From positions 1,310,405 through 1,374,404 of the forward strand of contig CAWUHX010000040.1 of NCBI GenBank assembly GCA_963922205.1: a stretch of DNA of 64,000 bases, read 5' to 3'. The translations under genes and the position numbers were made by a program. The stretch is from Romanomermis culicivorax (taxonomy: Eukaryota; Nematoda; Enoplea; Mermithida; Mermithidae). This document shows positions 31,649 through 44,763 of the stretch, one piece after another (position 1 is the first letter of the stretch; each line of letters begins with the position of its first letter). The notes under the pieces are model-generated. The model saw only the letters and a program-made list of their open reading frames with translations, did not search any database and was not told the origin of the DNA.

Positions 31649-32209
31649 TTTTCATTCAGTAAGAAAAATTCAAAATTGGAATTTTGTAGCATAAACAGCA
31701 AACTGAGCAGCTGCAAAATAAAAAAAAGTGCTTTTAGTGCATAATAATGCAACCATGGACACCAATATGACACATAAAAGCTCCTTGTGCATCGAAATCA
31801 TACTCATCTGAAAATGAAACTAGGACAACAAATATTAATTCAGTTTGATGGTTATAAATTTTTATTTTTTTGAATCTCCCTGGATTCAACATAATATAGT
31901 TTGATGTATTGAATTGCCTAGGCAGTAATCACAAGAAAAAGTCTCTTAAAGAATAATTGCAGATCAGCCTTTGGAACTTTGTGGATTAAAATCATGTGCC
32001 CTTGTCAGAAATTTCCAAATTGATTCCATGGCTCATCAGAATGTGTTACTGTTAAAATTTTAGCAGGAAAATAAACACTGATCAAAATGGGATGTACAAC
32101 TTTGCTAAAGTTCCTATTGTTTAGTCAGGAATTCTCACTGCACTTATTCCATTCATCTTTAATGTTCGCCATATTTTGAAATTGATCAAAATGAATTGAG
32201 TTGGAAAAA
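31649..32209. other. 5' flank of copy B
   Basis: Contains the ATG-led hydrophobic block (minus strand, about 31735-31795, reading MHKELL...ILVSMVALL) and the HPILI...FPAKIL block near 32040-32140, both shared with other family copies. Confidence 0.55.
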
Positions 32210-32757
32210 TGTTGTATTTGGTAATTGGTCGGCGGTTGATGAGTCACAGGCAGGATTGGGATCCCAGGGTTCGTCCTTAATGTACGTGTTTCCCAGGCCC
32301 ACGTTTACCCGATTAACTTGATTACTTGTACTTAAACCCGACACAATTATCCCACCAATTAAGGAAGAGATGTTTCGTTAATTGTCTTCCTGATTGCGTA
32401 AAAACCAAAAGAAGAGATTTTTCTACCTTTGTATTAGGCAATTGAAAAATACTTACTTACAAACCCAAAACGGGGCGAGAATACAAAGCAAATCACTCCC
32501 ACGCACTGTGAGGAGAAAACAAAATGGGCTACATGCAGGGAGGCGGCGAGTGGCAAATAAAGTGGCCAGTGGGGCACACGTTTAATACGAAAACATAACA
32601 ATATTGATGCACAATGAGAGAGCCAGGGCACAGGTATCGACGTGTGCTACAGTAAGACGACTGTTGATGGTCCGCGTTGCTCACTCCACTTGCTACCTGC
32701 CGGCCTCATGCACACTTTGACAAAAACGATAGAATCGGCGGAAAACACACTACAACA
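32210..32757. repeat. Solo LTR, family 3, 548 bp
   Basis: Begins TGTTGTA and ends TACAACA, a 7-bp inverted terminal repeat with TG...CA ends, flanked by A-runs that allow a 4-5 bp AAAA target duplication. GC-richer than its context and absent from the paralogous flank of copy A, where the sequence continues directly. No internal region, so it is a solo LTR; orientation unknown. Confidence 0.65.
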
Positions 32758-33686
32758 AAAATCTATAATGTTCATTGTGGTCATGTGTTATCAATCATTT
32801 TTCCTATTTAAAATGAGTTTAAAAAATGGCAGTTTCCTGCTGAAGGACGGACTTTCCACATCTGAATCTGCATTTTTCATTGATTTTGCTGTCTTTCTAA
32901 ATACAAGTGTCCACATACAACATTCAATCCCCATCCACATAGGGGTTTAAGACTCTAGGAACCTCCAAAACCTGTTTGAAGTTCGAAGATTTTTATCCAC
33001 TGTTCACCCCTAAATGCATCCTTGTTTTAGGTATGCCAATTGAAACACTATCCCTTCTCGCGCATCATAAACCATTTTAGATTCAGTGTTTGCAGTTTTT
33101 GACTTTTTTCTTTTTTTTTTTGTTTTTCTTCACTTCTGTCATATGTCTTTTAACACATTCAAATTTAAAATTAAAATATGATTTTACTTATGGTAATTAT
33201 ACACACTCAAAAATTCATGTCAAGGGAGTTTCAAAAATTTGATAAAAGTAGTTTCAATGATGAATTAATTACTCCTATATTAGAATTGATTATATAAATG
33301 GCCTTCCAGGGAGTGAAGATATCACCAATTATTTTGCATCAAAAATTTTGACAGAATTCAAACAATTTAATTCAGCTTATTCTATATTGCCCGAATTAGG
33401 GGCTTGAGATGAAAATGAAATGTAATTTATTTAAAAATTATTAAACATGACTACACAATGACTTACATGTAATAAGTATACTGCAAAAACTATATTACAA
33501 CATAACACATCAGTCAGGATGGGATTCAATATTGCTGAATTTTCTTGTCATTCTTTTACCTGCAATATGCTCTCCACCAAAACATCCAAATTCTTCTAGA
33601 AGTCATTCGCAATAATTAGTAAAATGAAATTATGCATAATAACTCAGGTTAATGAAAATGCTAATTTTGTTGTAATTAGGCTGGTC
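32758..33686. other. Array flank, nothing further recognised
   Basis: 32770-32900 resumes the conserved 5' flank (ATGTGTTATCAATCA). 33000-33680 is AT-rich with no supported feature. Confidence 0.5.
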
Positions 33687-34471
33687 TATACCCTCGGCTA
33701 CCTGGATGCGTTCCTTGGGAGATCCAATGTGGTACGACCCCTGATGCTAACTGGGCAAGAATTCTTAGCCTATGGTACCTATCTGAAGTGAGGTGGGTTT
33801 ATTGTTAATAAAACAACTATCTGAAGTGAGGTGGGTTTATTGTTAATAAAACAAGAACGAAACAATAACAGAGGTTAAGTGCCAACACAGAATACAAAAT
33901 GCAAATACAAAACTTGCTGCTAAGCCAAGAACACCTTCCGCAGGCCCTGCACACAGAGCCACAGGGAATCCCAAATGCAGATACACGAGCCATACACGGC
34001 CTTGCTCTCTAAGGGACTAACTCTAACTGCACTCAATTGAGACTGAGACAGAATTACCTGTCTCCAAAACACACTCACTATTTCCTCAATCGAGAATGTC
34101 CCCTGATTTCCTTCGGCCACACTGGGCTCCCATGTACCAAATGTATACCACGTATAAACGAAAAAATAATAATTAATGGCAGCAGCGGACGCGCACTGTT
34201 TTCTTCTCCTAAGCTGCCGTTCATGAAACGATAAATTAACAACAATGAAAAAATGCAGGATGGCATGCCAAACACCAACACTGCATGTTTTATGCGAAAC
34301 TTTCACGCTATCCATTTATCTGTTTTTTGAACCGAAAATGTTGTGACACAAACCTTTTTTCAGGTTTGTTTACTTAGTAATAATTGGACCCACTTTAACA
34401 ATAAAGAAACTCTGGAGAATGAAAGTATAATGATTAGAGGACCAAAGGTCAGAGGAATTGACCCTCTGACA
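33687..34471 (-). repeat. Solo LTR-like repeat, family 2, copy 2
   Basis: About 785 bp, same family as 20799-21589 and 39211-39968. On the minus strand it starts TGTCAGAGGGTCAATTCCTC and ends GCCGAGGGTATA. Carries a private 38-bp tandem duplication near 33780-33860 (AACTATCTGAAGTGAGGTGG). Confidence 0.65.
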
Positions 34472-36146
34472 ATTCATGCAAATGCATGCAAATGAAAATA
34501 AGGATCTTTGCATTCAGTTCCAACAAGTCTTTCAGGTTCCTGCAGCATTGTATCTGAATTTTGGTACATACCAATTATCATTATGGGCTTTTTTTCATTT
34601 AGCAGAACACTTGCAGCGTTTGCAGGATCTAAAAACATCAGGTTTAAAGAAATTATTAGTACGATTGATTATCTTCACTACCAGAGAGTTTATCTAGCAG
34701 AAGCTTCCAAAGATCTGTGAAAATGAGTAAGTAAGTGCCCAACACATCTGTTTTGGCCAAATATACCATCAGAGACCTAATACATGAATGAAACAAATAA
34801 ACAGAAGCAATTTTGAAAACTCTACATATTGGTCTTATATTCCCGTGGAAAAAGCAAAAATTTTCGTAACTTTGGAAATTTTCCAATATCATGAGATTGC
34901 ATTCCACTTTTGCATGAAAAAATAGTGCTTTAAAAATTTTCCAAGCTTACAATAAACTCACATGGATTGTAGAAAATTTTTATATATTCTTGAATAAAAA
35001 TTGTGAAAACTTTTATAATTTTGTAATGTAGCACATGTGAGGGGATCTGGTTTTTACCTCACCTGTTAGCTTGAAAGTTGTTATTTGACATATGAAATGA
35101 ATTTTTATTACTTGATGAAAGAGGAACATCTTTTACAACTTTGGAAACATTCCACCAATTTTGTTTTACAATGTTGAATATTGATGAAGTTTTGTACTAA
35201 AGTATGATTATTTATGTTTCATGGGCAATGAGGTCATCATGATTGTCTCCATTAATATTTACTTTAAATTGTTTAGACATTGCTTTCAGTGCCTCAATAT
35301 TCACTGATATTTCTCCCAAAGTTTGTTGTGCACCTAAAATACAGTATTTGTCCAGTTGCAAATGAATCTATTGTGTAACATGATTTTCAGTTATGTCATT
35401 GTCCAACTTGACAGACATTGTTTAGAAGATGTGATGGATGCATAGAGGAAAGACATAGAAAACGAATCCAAAGCCAATTTTAATGGATTTAATTCATCAA
35501 AAATTTAGAATTCGGAAAAAAAAGCTTCACAAGAAGTGAAGATTTGAAACTGACAAATTTTTGGAAGCAAACGAAAACAATAGGTGACTATTTAGCAGGA
35601 GAGTTTATGCACAAACAGAACTAGTTTTGATTTTTATGAGTCGCAGGAACTGAAGTAAATCCAGTTCATTATTCAACATACAATATGATGTGGGACACAT
35701 GGATACAATAACAAAGACTATCAAATAACATCAATGGATCTTTCACCAATGCGATTTCCAATTGAAGATGATTATTTTTAATAGATACCTGCAAAAAGTG
35801 TTCAAATAACATGCAAATTTTAATTAAATAAAACGTCAAATGAGCAATATGTACTGGATTACTTCATTGGATACCCTGATAAACAATGTTTACTTGAAGA
35901 CCTGTAGTAATGTTTTTCTTCTAGAAAATTAACTCAAATCAGTGGACCGTTGTTGTGCACAATCAGGCCACCACTACTAAATACCTGTCAAAGTATAAAC
36001 ACATGTAAACTAATCATGTTTGTGCTGTGCTTCTATTTTGTTAGCTCAAAGAAGGATAACTATTGGAGCCCCTACAGGGTGCTGTTTTTTCCATTTCGCT
36101 GTGAACGGCGTTTGGCTAAATTATTGGTTGGGTGCACATGTGGTAT
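34472..36146. other. AT-rich intergenic, nothing recognised
   Basis: Several short open stretches on both strands have no acceptor/donor context or recognisable product. Confidence 0.5.
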
Positions 36147-36355
36147 TTCTAAATCCATATGGCCAGTGTGTCAGAAAAATAATGCTCCGTGAGGGGCTTG
36201 AACTTAGGACCTTCTGCATACAAGGCAGATACGTTATTCAACTGCACTAACCAAGCCACATGGATGGTTCCAAAATTGTGGTTGCAGTGGTGGTGGTAAG
36301 TGGGGGGGGGAATGCGGCGCAATGGATAGCCAGATGCACCACTACAACACACTGC
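36147..36355 (-). repeat. tRNA-derived repeat, family B, single copy
   Basis: Matches the units at 15085-15800: CTTCTGCATACAAGGCAGAT (anticodon UGU on the minus strand), ACTAACCAAGCC and GATAGCCAGATGCACCACTA. Confidence 0.7.
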
Positions 36356-37063
36356 ATCCAAACCATAAATCCACTTGGGAAAAATTTTATGATCAATTTA
36401 ATATTATGCTGAGTCTGCAGAAAGGAGATCCCCGAAGTAGGGGTGTGCATGGCATCCCATTCCTGCTTGCAGTCTGCTTTTCTCGTATTTCAGCAGCAGG
36501 ATGTGGGTGGGAAAGGTATGGAGTTTCTCAGAGTGGGATGGTAGTGGGTGGGATTGATGAAATTTCTTCCCCTGCATTTCCTGCCTTTCCCACAAAAAGA
36601 CATTCGTCCTGCAGATTTTTTTTAACCTAAGTAGCTTCAAGAACTATTGTTTTAATTCGATACCTTTCCTGTATATTGCAATGTAGTGGGCAGATAATTT
36701 TTTTCGAATTTCAAAATAGAGGAAGTGTTGCCAACCAGTGATGCAAAGTTTACATTATTTCACCTTAATCTAGAATTTTCTATTTTTAAGGTGGTTTTCA
36801 AGGTTTTTTTGAGTATGTTCATAGTTTTCAAGGTTTTTTTGAGTATGTTCAGTTTTTCAGGGCTTTGCTTGATTTAGTTGAGCTCAAGTAAGACGACCTT
36901 CACTGTATTTTCCTGCAGCGAAAAAATTTGAAAAACAAAATCAGTGATGTATCAACCATTTCTCAGGTAATTTCTTAACCATTTTTCACACTCCAAATAC
37001 CTAGTTATATGTCAAAACATTTTTTTCGAAGTCTGAAAAAACTAACTTGTTTGTGTTGTTCAG
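36356..37063. other. Intergenic with a short tandem duplication
   Basis: TTTTCAAGGTTTTTTTGAGT is duplicated near 36795-36860. The end forms a polypyrimidine-poor but usable acceptor TGTTGTTCAG at 37063. Confidence 0.45.
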
Positions 37064-37307
37064 TGGAAAAAATTGTTGGTATTGGTTCTCACAACTCGAT
37101 TCTCATATTAAAACATTCAGGAAGGAAAGCAGCATAGTTAAATCTGTGCTGTCTAATACAAATTCTATTGATATTGTGCCAACAAAAAATATGTTGATGC
37201 ATTTCCCTGATTATATGTATAATTCTCAAGAAGAAGAAAGCCTGAAGGATGATGTTGTTGATGTTATACCATTATTTCCAGGGTTGGGAAGAACAGATTT
37301 AAAGTTG
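37064..37307 (+). CDS. Candidate internal exon of an unknown gene
   Basis: Between the acceptor TTGTTCAG and the donor TTG/GTATTT a 244-nt frame stays open (first base completes a codon, 81 codons, phase 0 at the end). The peptide is of normal complexity (CWYWFSQLDSHIK..., SQEEESLKDD, FPGLGRTDLKL). No family recognised. No flanking exon found in the window. Confidence 0.35.
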
Positions 37308-38149
37308 GTATTTAATGTTCTTTTGTTTTTTTCATGTTTTTAATGGTTAAACATTTTCACATTATGGAAACGAAAGGCATGCAATGACTTCAAATACTTG
37401 ATTAACTTAAGCATGAATATTAAACACATGCCTCTACTCAAGCCTGTAGCCAGAAATTTTTTCTGGGGGGGACACAAATTTTTTAAACACAAATTACCTT
37501 AAAATTGGCATTTGTGACTTAATATTCTTTTTTCTGTCTTGACTTGCAAAAACAGCAAAGGTTTTGTCTTTTTTCTTTTGCCTTTGTCTTTTTTTAACAC
37601 CTCAAACATTTCTGGGGGAGCCATGCCCCCCCCTCCGACCTCCTCTTGCCTACAGGCCTGCCTCTACTATCTAAGTATATAAAAATGTGCAGAAACAAGA
37701 TTGGAAGTTATAAAATTATGCATTAGACTGTTTGATAAAAATTTTATTGTAATATGAAAATTCTGAGCAGATACTTATCCGGCAGGGAATTCCACAGGAT
37801 AGGAAAAATAGGCCAGTGGTGAAAGCAGGGCAGGAGTGGGATTGGTGTAAGGTAATGCAGGCAGGAAGGGTACAAGTTTTCAATCTGGTGCACACCTTCA
37901 CCCTGAATGCATGCATCAACAACACCATCAATTAACAAAAAACTAATGTGTCACATTATGTGCAGTTGGTGGCAGTAGATCTGCAAAAAGTTTCAAACCC
38001 TCACTGAGTGTTTTTCCTGTTGTGTGAATTTTGGAACACCACATATTCTTATCCATTCTGATTTTGTGACTGCAACATTCAACAGTCTACTCTGGGATAA
38101 TGCCTATCGTTTCAGAGTTTACACCAACTGGATAATATTACTATAAATT
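37308..38149. other. Intergenic or intron, nothing recognised
   Basis: Some low-complexity TTTTTGCCTTTG sequence around 37560-37590; no supported gene. Confidence 0.45.
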
Positions 38150-38720
38150 TTACGTTCATTGCTTTGCATCAGGTAAACAAGATTTTTCATTAGGCTTAGT
38201 TCATCATACTTTATGTGTCCATCAGCATTTATGTAATGTAGAGTGTTATTGATGAGTTGTACCTGGCAAGAACGTTTATTTTACAATACTTGCTGGCAAT
38301 ACTCTGGCCCAGTGATATAAAATCGTAAATAGATTCCATGCACTCCTGAAATTTTTTTTTCGTCTGCCTTAAGTTGAGAAAATACTTGATTCACATTGCA
38401 AGTTGGATTTGAGGGTTCCATGATCAAAGGTGGTAATTTTTGATCCATATAATTTAGTGGATGTATTATCATGGCCTTTCCAGAAGCTTTGTTGAATATC
38501 ATGACTGAAGAGAACTTTTTCTCCTTGTGCACAAGTTTTATATGAAACATGAGCTCTGGCTCAATATCATCAAAAATGGTCTGTCTGTTTATCGGGAGGG
38601 AAAATTTCATTCACATATATTCCATCCAATTCTCGTTTGCACAGTAGTGCAGTATTAGATTCTTGTATGAATGAGGAATAATAGAAGTATTTCATCCTCT
38701 TTCTGAGTGACTGCTAATGC
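38150..38720 (-). pseudogene. Secreted protein family copy D, most diverged
   Basis: The minus strand reads KYFYYSS...ALLCKRELDGIYVNE, then after a one-base shift FHIKLVHKEKKFSSVMIFNK, ASGKAMIIH, PTCNVNQVF and YITGPEYCQQ, then a stop and a further RSCQVQLINNTLHYINADG segment. All family landmarks occur in order, but two frame breaks remain. No signal-peptide exon was located. Confidence 0.6.
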
Positions 38721-39210
38721 TTATAAACCAGGTTTTATTCTTCAGTGCATCCTCAGTTAGGCATTACCAGTTGGTAGGAATTGAATCCAATGATTGTACA
38801 ATAATATATGGATTGCAGTCAATGAAACACAGCTGTAAGCTAGATTAACTGAATTGACTGAATTGAATTCTGCTAGCAAAGTAATTTGAGAGTTCTCGAA
38901 ATAATTTCTCCGAGGCATAAATTACTTGAGCAGCAATTTGAGAGTTCTCGAAACAGTTTCTCCTCAGCATAAATTACTTGAGCAACACATAGCTTCTATT
39001 TAACTAGCCACATCATAATTCATTTGGTATATTTTCTTCCATCTCAGATTGGACAAGGATAAGCAAAAGAATCCAGGGTAAGAACCCCCAACAAATCAAG
39101 TTATATGTTATGAAATTATTTTGATATCTGTGGATTTTTGAGAACCTCAAATTTAACAAATTTATCATCACAATATAAACATGATGTAGAAGTTCAGAGG
39201 ATGAAAAATG
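38721..39210. other. Intergenic with a 58-bp tandem duplication
   Basis: AATTTGAGAGTTCTCGAAA and CATAAATTACTTGAGCA recur at about 38885-38930 and 38935-38990. Confidence 0.5.
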
Positions 39211-39968
39211 TGTCAGAGGGTCAATTCCTCTGACCATTGGTCCTCTAATTATTATATTTTTATTTTCTAAAGTTTCTTTGTTGTTAAAGAGGGTCCAATT
39301 ATTATGAAGTAAACAAACCTGCAAAATGGTTTGTGTCACAACATTTTTGGCCCAAAAACACACAAATGGATAGCCCAAAAGTTTTGCATACAACAGGCAG
39401 TGTTGATGTTTGGCACACTGTCGTGCAATTATTCATTATTGTTGATTTATCGTTTTTTTTGGATGACATCTAGAGAGAAAGGGAGAGAGTGCGTGCCACC
39501 ACATTTAATTACCATATTTTCGTTTATACGTGTATTTACGTTTTTCATGCGTGGGAGCATGGTGTGGCCAAATGGATCTTGGGGAGATTTTGGATTAAGA
39601 AGATAGTGAGTGTGTTTTGGAGACAGATAATTCTGTCTCATTTTCAATTGAGTATAGTTAGGATTGGTCCCATTGAGGGCCAGGTCGCTTGGGGCCCGTA
39701 TTTCAGTATCTGGGAATCCCTGTGGCTCTTTGTGCAGGGCCTGGCGAAGGAGTTAGTGTCTTAGCGGTAAGGTCTGGCATTTGCATTCTGTATTCTGCAT
39801 TGGCACTTAACATTTGTTCTTGTTTCATTCTTGTTCTGTTACTAATAAACCTTTTCGTACATCTCACTTCAGTTAGGTACCATAGGTTCAGAGTTAGTGC
39901 CGGGTCAGTGTCAGGGGTCGTACCAGATTGGATCTCCCAAGAACCGCATTCACATAGCCGAGGGTATA
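39211..39968 (+). repeat. Solo LTR-like repeat, family 2, copy 3
   Basis: Starts TGTCAGAGGGTCAATTCCTC and ends GCCGAGGGTATA, about 758 bp, opposite in orientation to the two other copies. Confidence 0.65.
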
Positions 39969-41319
39969 CGTCCAGCTTTATTTACAACAAATGTATTAAT
40001 CGATGACTGGATGAGGATTTCTGGAGACAACTTTTGTCTCCTCTGGAAGAAGGAACAAAAGCAAAAATTGAGCAAAGACAATCAGAATTTTATAATTTTG
40101 CTGTTTCTAAAACAATTTACTTGCATCCATCCATAAAAATAATTTCCTCCTGAAAACTATCTACAAGTCCAGCCAAACCAGTTTTTTCAATGAACCCAAC
40201 TGGTACATTAAAATTCAGCTCATATGGAATTCAGAAGTCAACAACTGCTAACAGTTTACCAACTGACATTAATTACTGATTGGAACATGCTTCTTAAGAT
40301 TTATTTTAATTATGTTAATTTCCATTTTTCAGAGCTTAAATTGTTGATGAACAGACATACTACTCAATCTCTGATAACAAAATATTCAAGCATTTACTAT
40401 GGTAGAGTAGTCTGAAATCAAATTGGACTATTTAGTCAATGAGAAATGTGCATTATGCTTCATTGCTGTGCTGCTGTCTGAGGAAAATTCATTAATTTAA
40501 AAAAATTCCCAAACTTCAGTAGAATCATATAATTTTCAGTGAACACACATCATACATATAGTTCTTGGTTTCAATTATGACGACAACATGCATATGAAAA
40601 GGCAAGCCGAATATCAAATGTCTTCCATGAATTTCTATAATATAAATATTGTATGAGAAATGATTTAAAATCTATGAGTAGGGAGAGTTAGATGTGTCTA
40701 CTAGAACCAAAGACTGATGTACAGCTTTTAAATCACAATAAAATTTAATTAAGTACCTGAAAATGATGTTTGACCAAATGATAGCACATTGTAATTTTTC
40801 GTAGTGAATCGGCTCAACGAAGTATTCTGAGAACTTTAATAGAATGAATAGAAATTGAATATATTAATTCTCACATTGATTATGTTGATCACTCTTTTGA
40901 TGTTTCACTATTTCCGACTTGAAATCAAACACTGAATGTTATCCGATGCTCTCCAATCTATTTTGGGTTTGCATGATTATATTTCCAATCTTTAGCCGTG
41001 TGCTATCAATGAAACATTACCTAAAAATAAAGCCAAATGAATTACATTTGCATGACCACATATCATTGCTTAGATGACAATGTTGCAGTCTTTCATTATC
41101 AATCAAATGTAACTTATTAATTTTTGTTTATATAACACTATACTAAAAGGCAGAAACAATCTTATATGAAAGCACCACAAAAGCTCATTGTTGAAAGACA
41201 ACAAACTGAAACAGTCTAAATCTAGTTGTTTAGCTTCACAGATTATAACAATTTATTTCAGAAAAAAATCAGGATATGTAATAAAAAAGAGAACAATTAG
41301 TGATAATTACACAAAACCT
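39969..41319. other. Array DNA, nothing clear
   Basis: 41100-41250 matches the downstream flank at 24830-24960 (TCAATCAAATGTAACTT, AAACAGT). The rest is unassigned AT-rich sequence. Confidence 0.4.
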
Positions 41320-41358
41320 TCATCTCCTATAAAAATCTTCTCCATCTTCAATAAAATC
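41320..41358 (-). CDS. Candidate acidic last exon, secreted family copy C
   Basis: Acceptor TTTCATTTTTAG, then 13 codons DFIEDGEDFYRR and TGA; equivalent of the exons at 25041 and 29894. Confidence 0.35.
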   Translation of the reverse strand, partial: DFIEDGEDFYRR

Positions 41359-41597
41359 CTAAAAATGAAAGTTTTGCATTACACAAAATACAATAACAAC
41401 AATCAACAAAAAGGTTGATTGTGTAGTGAATTGGGCTCACGATTGAAAAGAGTCACACACTTTAATTATTTGGTTATTGTTCAAAACTATTGTAAATAAA
41501 TCGTGGAACATCAACTCTAGTTATATGTGTGATAACAATATTTCACTTCAGAAAATCTCATATCCTTTGAATCCTATCATTGCAAATTATAATCTAT

Positions 41598-43948
41598 AGT
41601 ATTGTACTGCATTGTATTGATGTATTGTATTGCATTGAATTGTTCAGTAAAAAATAGTATTTTATTGCATTGCATTGTATTGTGCTGTATTGTATTATAT
41701 TGTATTGTATTGTATTGTATTGTATTGTATTGTATTGTATTGTATTGTATTGTATTGTACTGTATTGTATTGTACTGTATCATACTTTATTATATTGTAT
41801 TTTATTGTGATATATTGTATTGCATTGTATTGTATATTAAATATAGTATTGTATTGCATTGCATTGTATTGTGTTGTATCGTATTGTATTGTATTGTATT
41901 GTATTGCATTGTATTGTATTATATTGTATTGTATTGTATTGTATTGTATTGTATTGTATTGTATTGTATTGTATTGTATTGTATTGTATTGTATTGTATT
42001 GTATTGTATTGTATTGTATTGTATTGTATTGTATTGTATTGTTTGTATTGTATTGTATTGTATTGCATTGCATTGTATTGTGTTGTATCGTATTGTATTG
42101 TATTGTATTGTATTGCATTGTATTGTATTATATTGTATTATATTGTATTGTATTGTATTGTATTGCATTGAATTGTATTGTATTGTATTGTATTGTATTG
42201 TATTGTATAGTATTTTATTGTATTGTATTGTATTGTATTGTATTGTATTGTATTGTATTGTATTGTATTGTTTTGTATTGTATTGTATTGTATTGTATTG
42301 TATTGTATTGTATTGTCTTGTATTGTATTGTATTGTATTGTATTGTATTGTATTGTATTGTATTGTATTGTATTGTATTGTATCGTATTGTATTGTATTG
42401 TATTGTATTGCATTGTATTGTATTATATTGTATTGTATTGTATTGTATTGTATTGTGTTGTATCGTATTGTATTGTATTGTATTGTATTGTATTGCATTG
42501 TATTGTATTATATTGTATTATATTGTATTGTATTGTATTGTATTGTATTGTATTGTATTGTATTGTATTGTATTGCATTGAATTGTATTGTATTGTATTG
42601 TATTGTATTGTATAGTATTTTATTGTATTGTATCGTATTGTATTGTATTGTATTGTATTGTATTGTATTGTATTGTATTGTATTGTATTGTATTGTATTG
42701 AATTGTATTGTATTGTATTGTATTGTATTGTATTGTATTGTATTGTATTGTCTTGTATTGTATTGTATTGTATTGTATTGTCTTGTATTGTATTGTATTG
42801 TATTGTATTGTATTGTATTGTATTGTATTGTATTGTATTGTATTGTATTGTATTGTATCGTATTGTATTGTATTGTATTGCATTGTATTGTATTATATTG
42901 TATTGTATTGTATTGTATTGTATTGTATTGTGTTGTATCGTATTGTATTGTATTGTATTGTATTGCATTGTATTGTATTATATTGTATTATATTGTATTG
43001 TATTGTTTTGCATTGCATTGAATTGTATTGTATTGTATTGTATTGTATTGTATTGTATTGTATAGTATTTTATTGTATTGTATTGTATTGTATTGTATTG
43101 TATTGTATTGTATTGTTTTGTATTGTATTGTATTGTATAGTATTTTATTGTATTGTATTGTATTGTATTGTATTGTATTGTATTGTATTGTATTGTATTG
43201 TATTGTATTGTTTTGTATTGTATTGTATTGTATTGTATTGTATTGTATTGTATTGTCTTGTATTGTATTGTATTGTATTATATTGTATTATATTGTATTG
43301 TATTGTATTGTATTGTATTGCATTGAATTGTATTGTATTGTATTGTATTGTATTGTATAGTATTTTATTGTATTGTATCGTATTGTATTGTATTGTATTG
43401 TATTGTACTGTATTGTGTTGTATTGTATTGTATTGTATTGTATTGTATTGTATTGTATTGTCTTGTATTGTATTGTATTGTATTGTATTGTGTTGTATTG
43501 TATTGTATTGTATTGTATTGTATTGTATTGTATTGTATTGTATTGTATTGTATTGTATTGTATTGTATTGTATTGTATTGTATTGTATTGTATTGTATTG
43601 TATTGTATTGTATTGTATTGTATTGTATTGTATTGTATTGTATTGTATTGTATTGTATTGTATTGTATTGTATAGTATTTTATTGTATTGTATCGTATTG
43701 TATTGTATTGTATTGTACTGTATTGTATTGTATTGTATTGTATTGTATTGTATTGTATTGTATTGTCTTGTATTGTATTGTATTGTATTGTATTGTGTTG
43801 TATTGTATTGTATTGTATTGTATTGTATTGTATTGTATTGTATTGTATTGTATTCTATTGTATTGTATTCTATTGTATTGTACTTTATTGTATTGTATTG
43901 TATTGTATTGTATTCTATTGTATTGTATTCTATTGTATTCTATTTTAT
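41598..43948. repeat. (TTGTA)n microsatellite, about 2.35 kb, with higher-order pattern
   Basis: Pentamer array with recurring variant blocks: CATTGAATTG followed 30-40 bp later by TATAGTATTTT at about 42171, 42581, 43021 and 43326, and ATTGTATTATATTG blocks at several points. The array therefore grew by copying segments of 300-440 bp as well as single units. Apparent long reading frames on both strands are a by-product of the stop-free 5-base period. Confidence 0.98.
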
Positions 43949-44763
43949 GAATATTTATTGTGGCTTTATTTCCAGGCATTCATTATGTCAAAAACGAAAT
44001 TCTCGAAATTTGTGTGTTGAAAATTTCAACAAGCATGGAGGCATGTCTTTTGTTGCAGCTGGAATATAAAACATTTTCGATACTTCCCACTCTAGGCCTT
44101 GGGAAGACTTATCAGTTTCTCAGAGGTCTTCTCAGCAGAACTGTGATCAAAAGGTCTGATATTTTAAGAGTAGACAAATGCTGAAGATAAAACCATTTGA
44201 GGTAGTGAATTGGGAATGTGTTCATCGAAAACTTTGTAATTTTTGGCTGCTGTTGGAGAGGAATCATTTAATTGTTGTAATCTGGCCATTGTATCTGGAC
44301 CAAGTTTCTCGATTCCAACTTTGTGTGCCATTCCAAATCAGCTGAACATATTTCTACACATGTACAAGATTCGAACAAAAGCATTGATGTTTCCTTGGTC
44401 AATAGTTAGGAAGCCTATCCTTTGTTGATGAGCCCAGGATGGATCACACCCAACTGCACATTGGAAAGTCATTGGAGAGCTTCAAAGCATCCCATAGGGT
44501 AATGGAGCTTCTAATGAACATCATCACAATGCTCTGAATTATGTGATGCGCTATCTAGTTTTACGCTATTTTTAAGTAGCTGAAATTTTTTATAAGCAAA
44601 TCCTCCTTTTTATACCACATTTAGGCAAACTTTAGTGTGAATATGACCAGTCAAAAGATAATTGTAAGTTGCATGCGTAGACAACAGTGCTTGGAATTTC
44701 GAGAAAGACCTCCTCATCAGGTTTTAGTTCAGATATTGAGGTTGAATACATAGTTTACATTAC
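43949..44763. other. Sequence between microsatellite and copy C
   Basis: After an acceptor-like TTTATTTCCAG (43975) a short frame to 44184 is open, without known similarity. 44440-44530 (GGATCACACCCAACTG, CATAGGGTAATGGAGCTT) is shared with 54045-54130 in the duplicated block. Confidence 0.4.

Noticed and set aside
32394..32631. Short frames on both strands near 32.5 kb
   Set aside because: Inside the 548-bp solo LTR; no similarity to a protein.
41602..44069. Equally long frames across the second TTGTA array
   Set aside because: Same artefact of the microsatellite.
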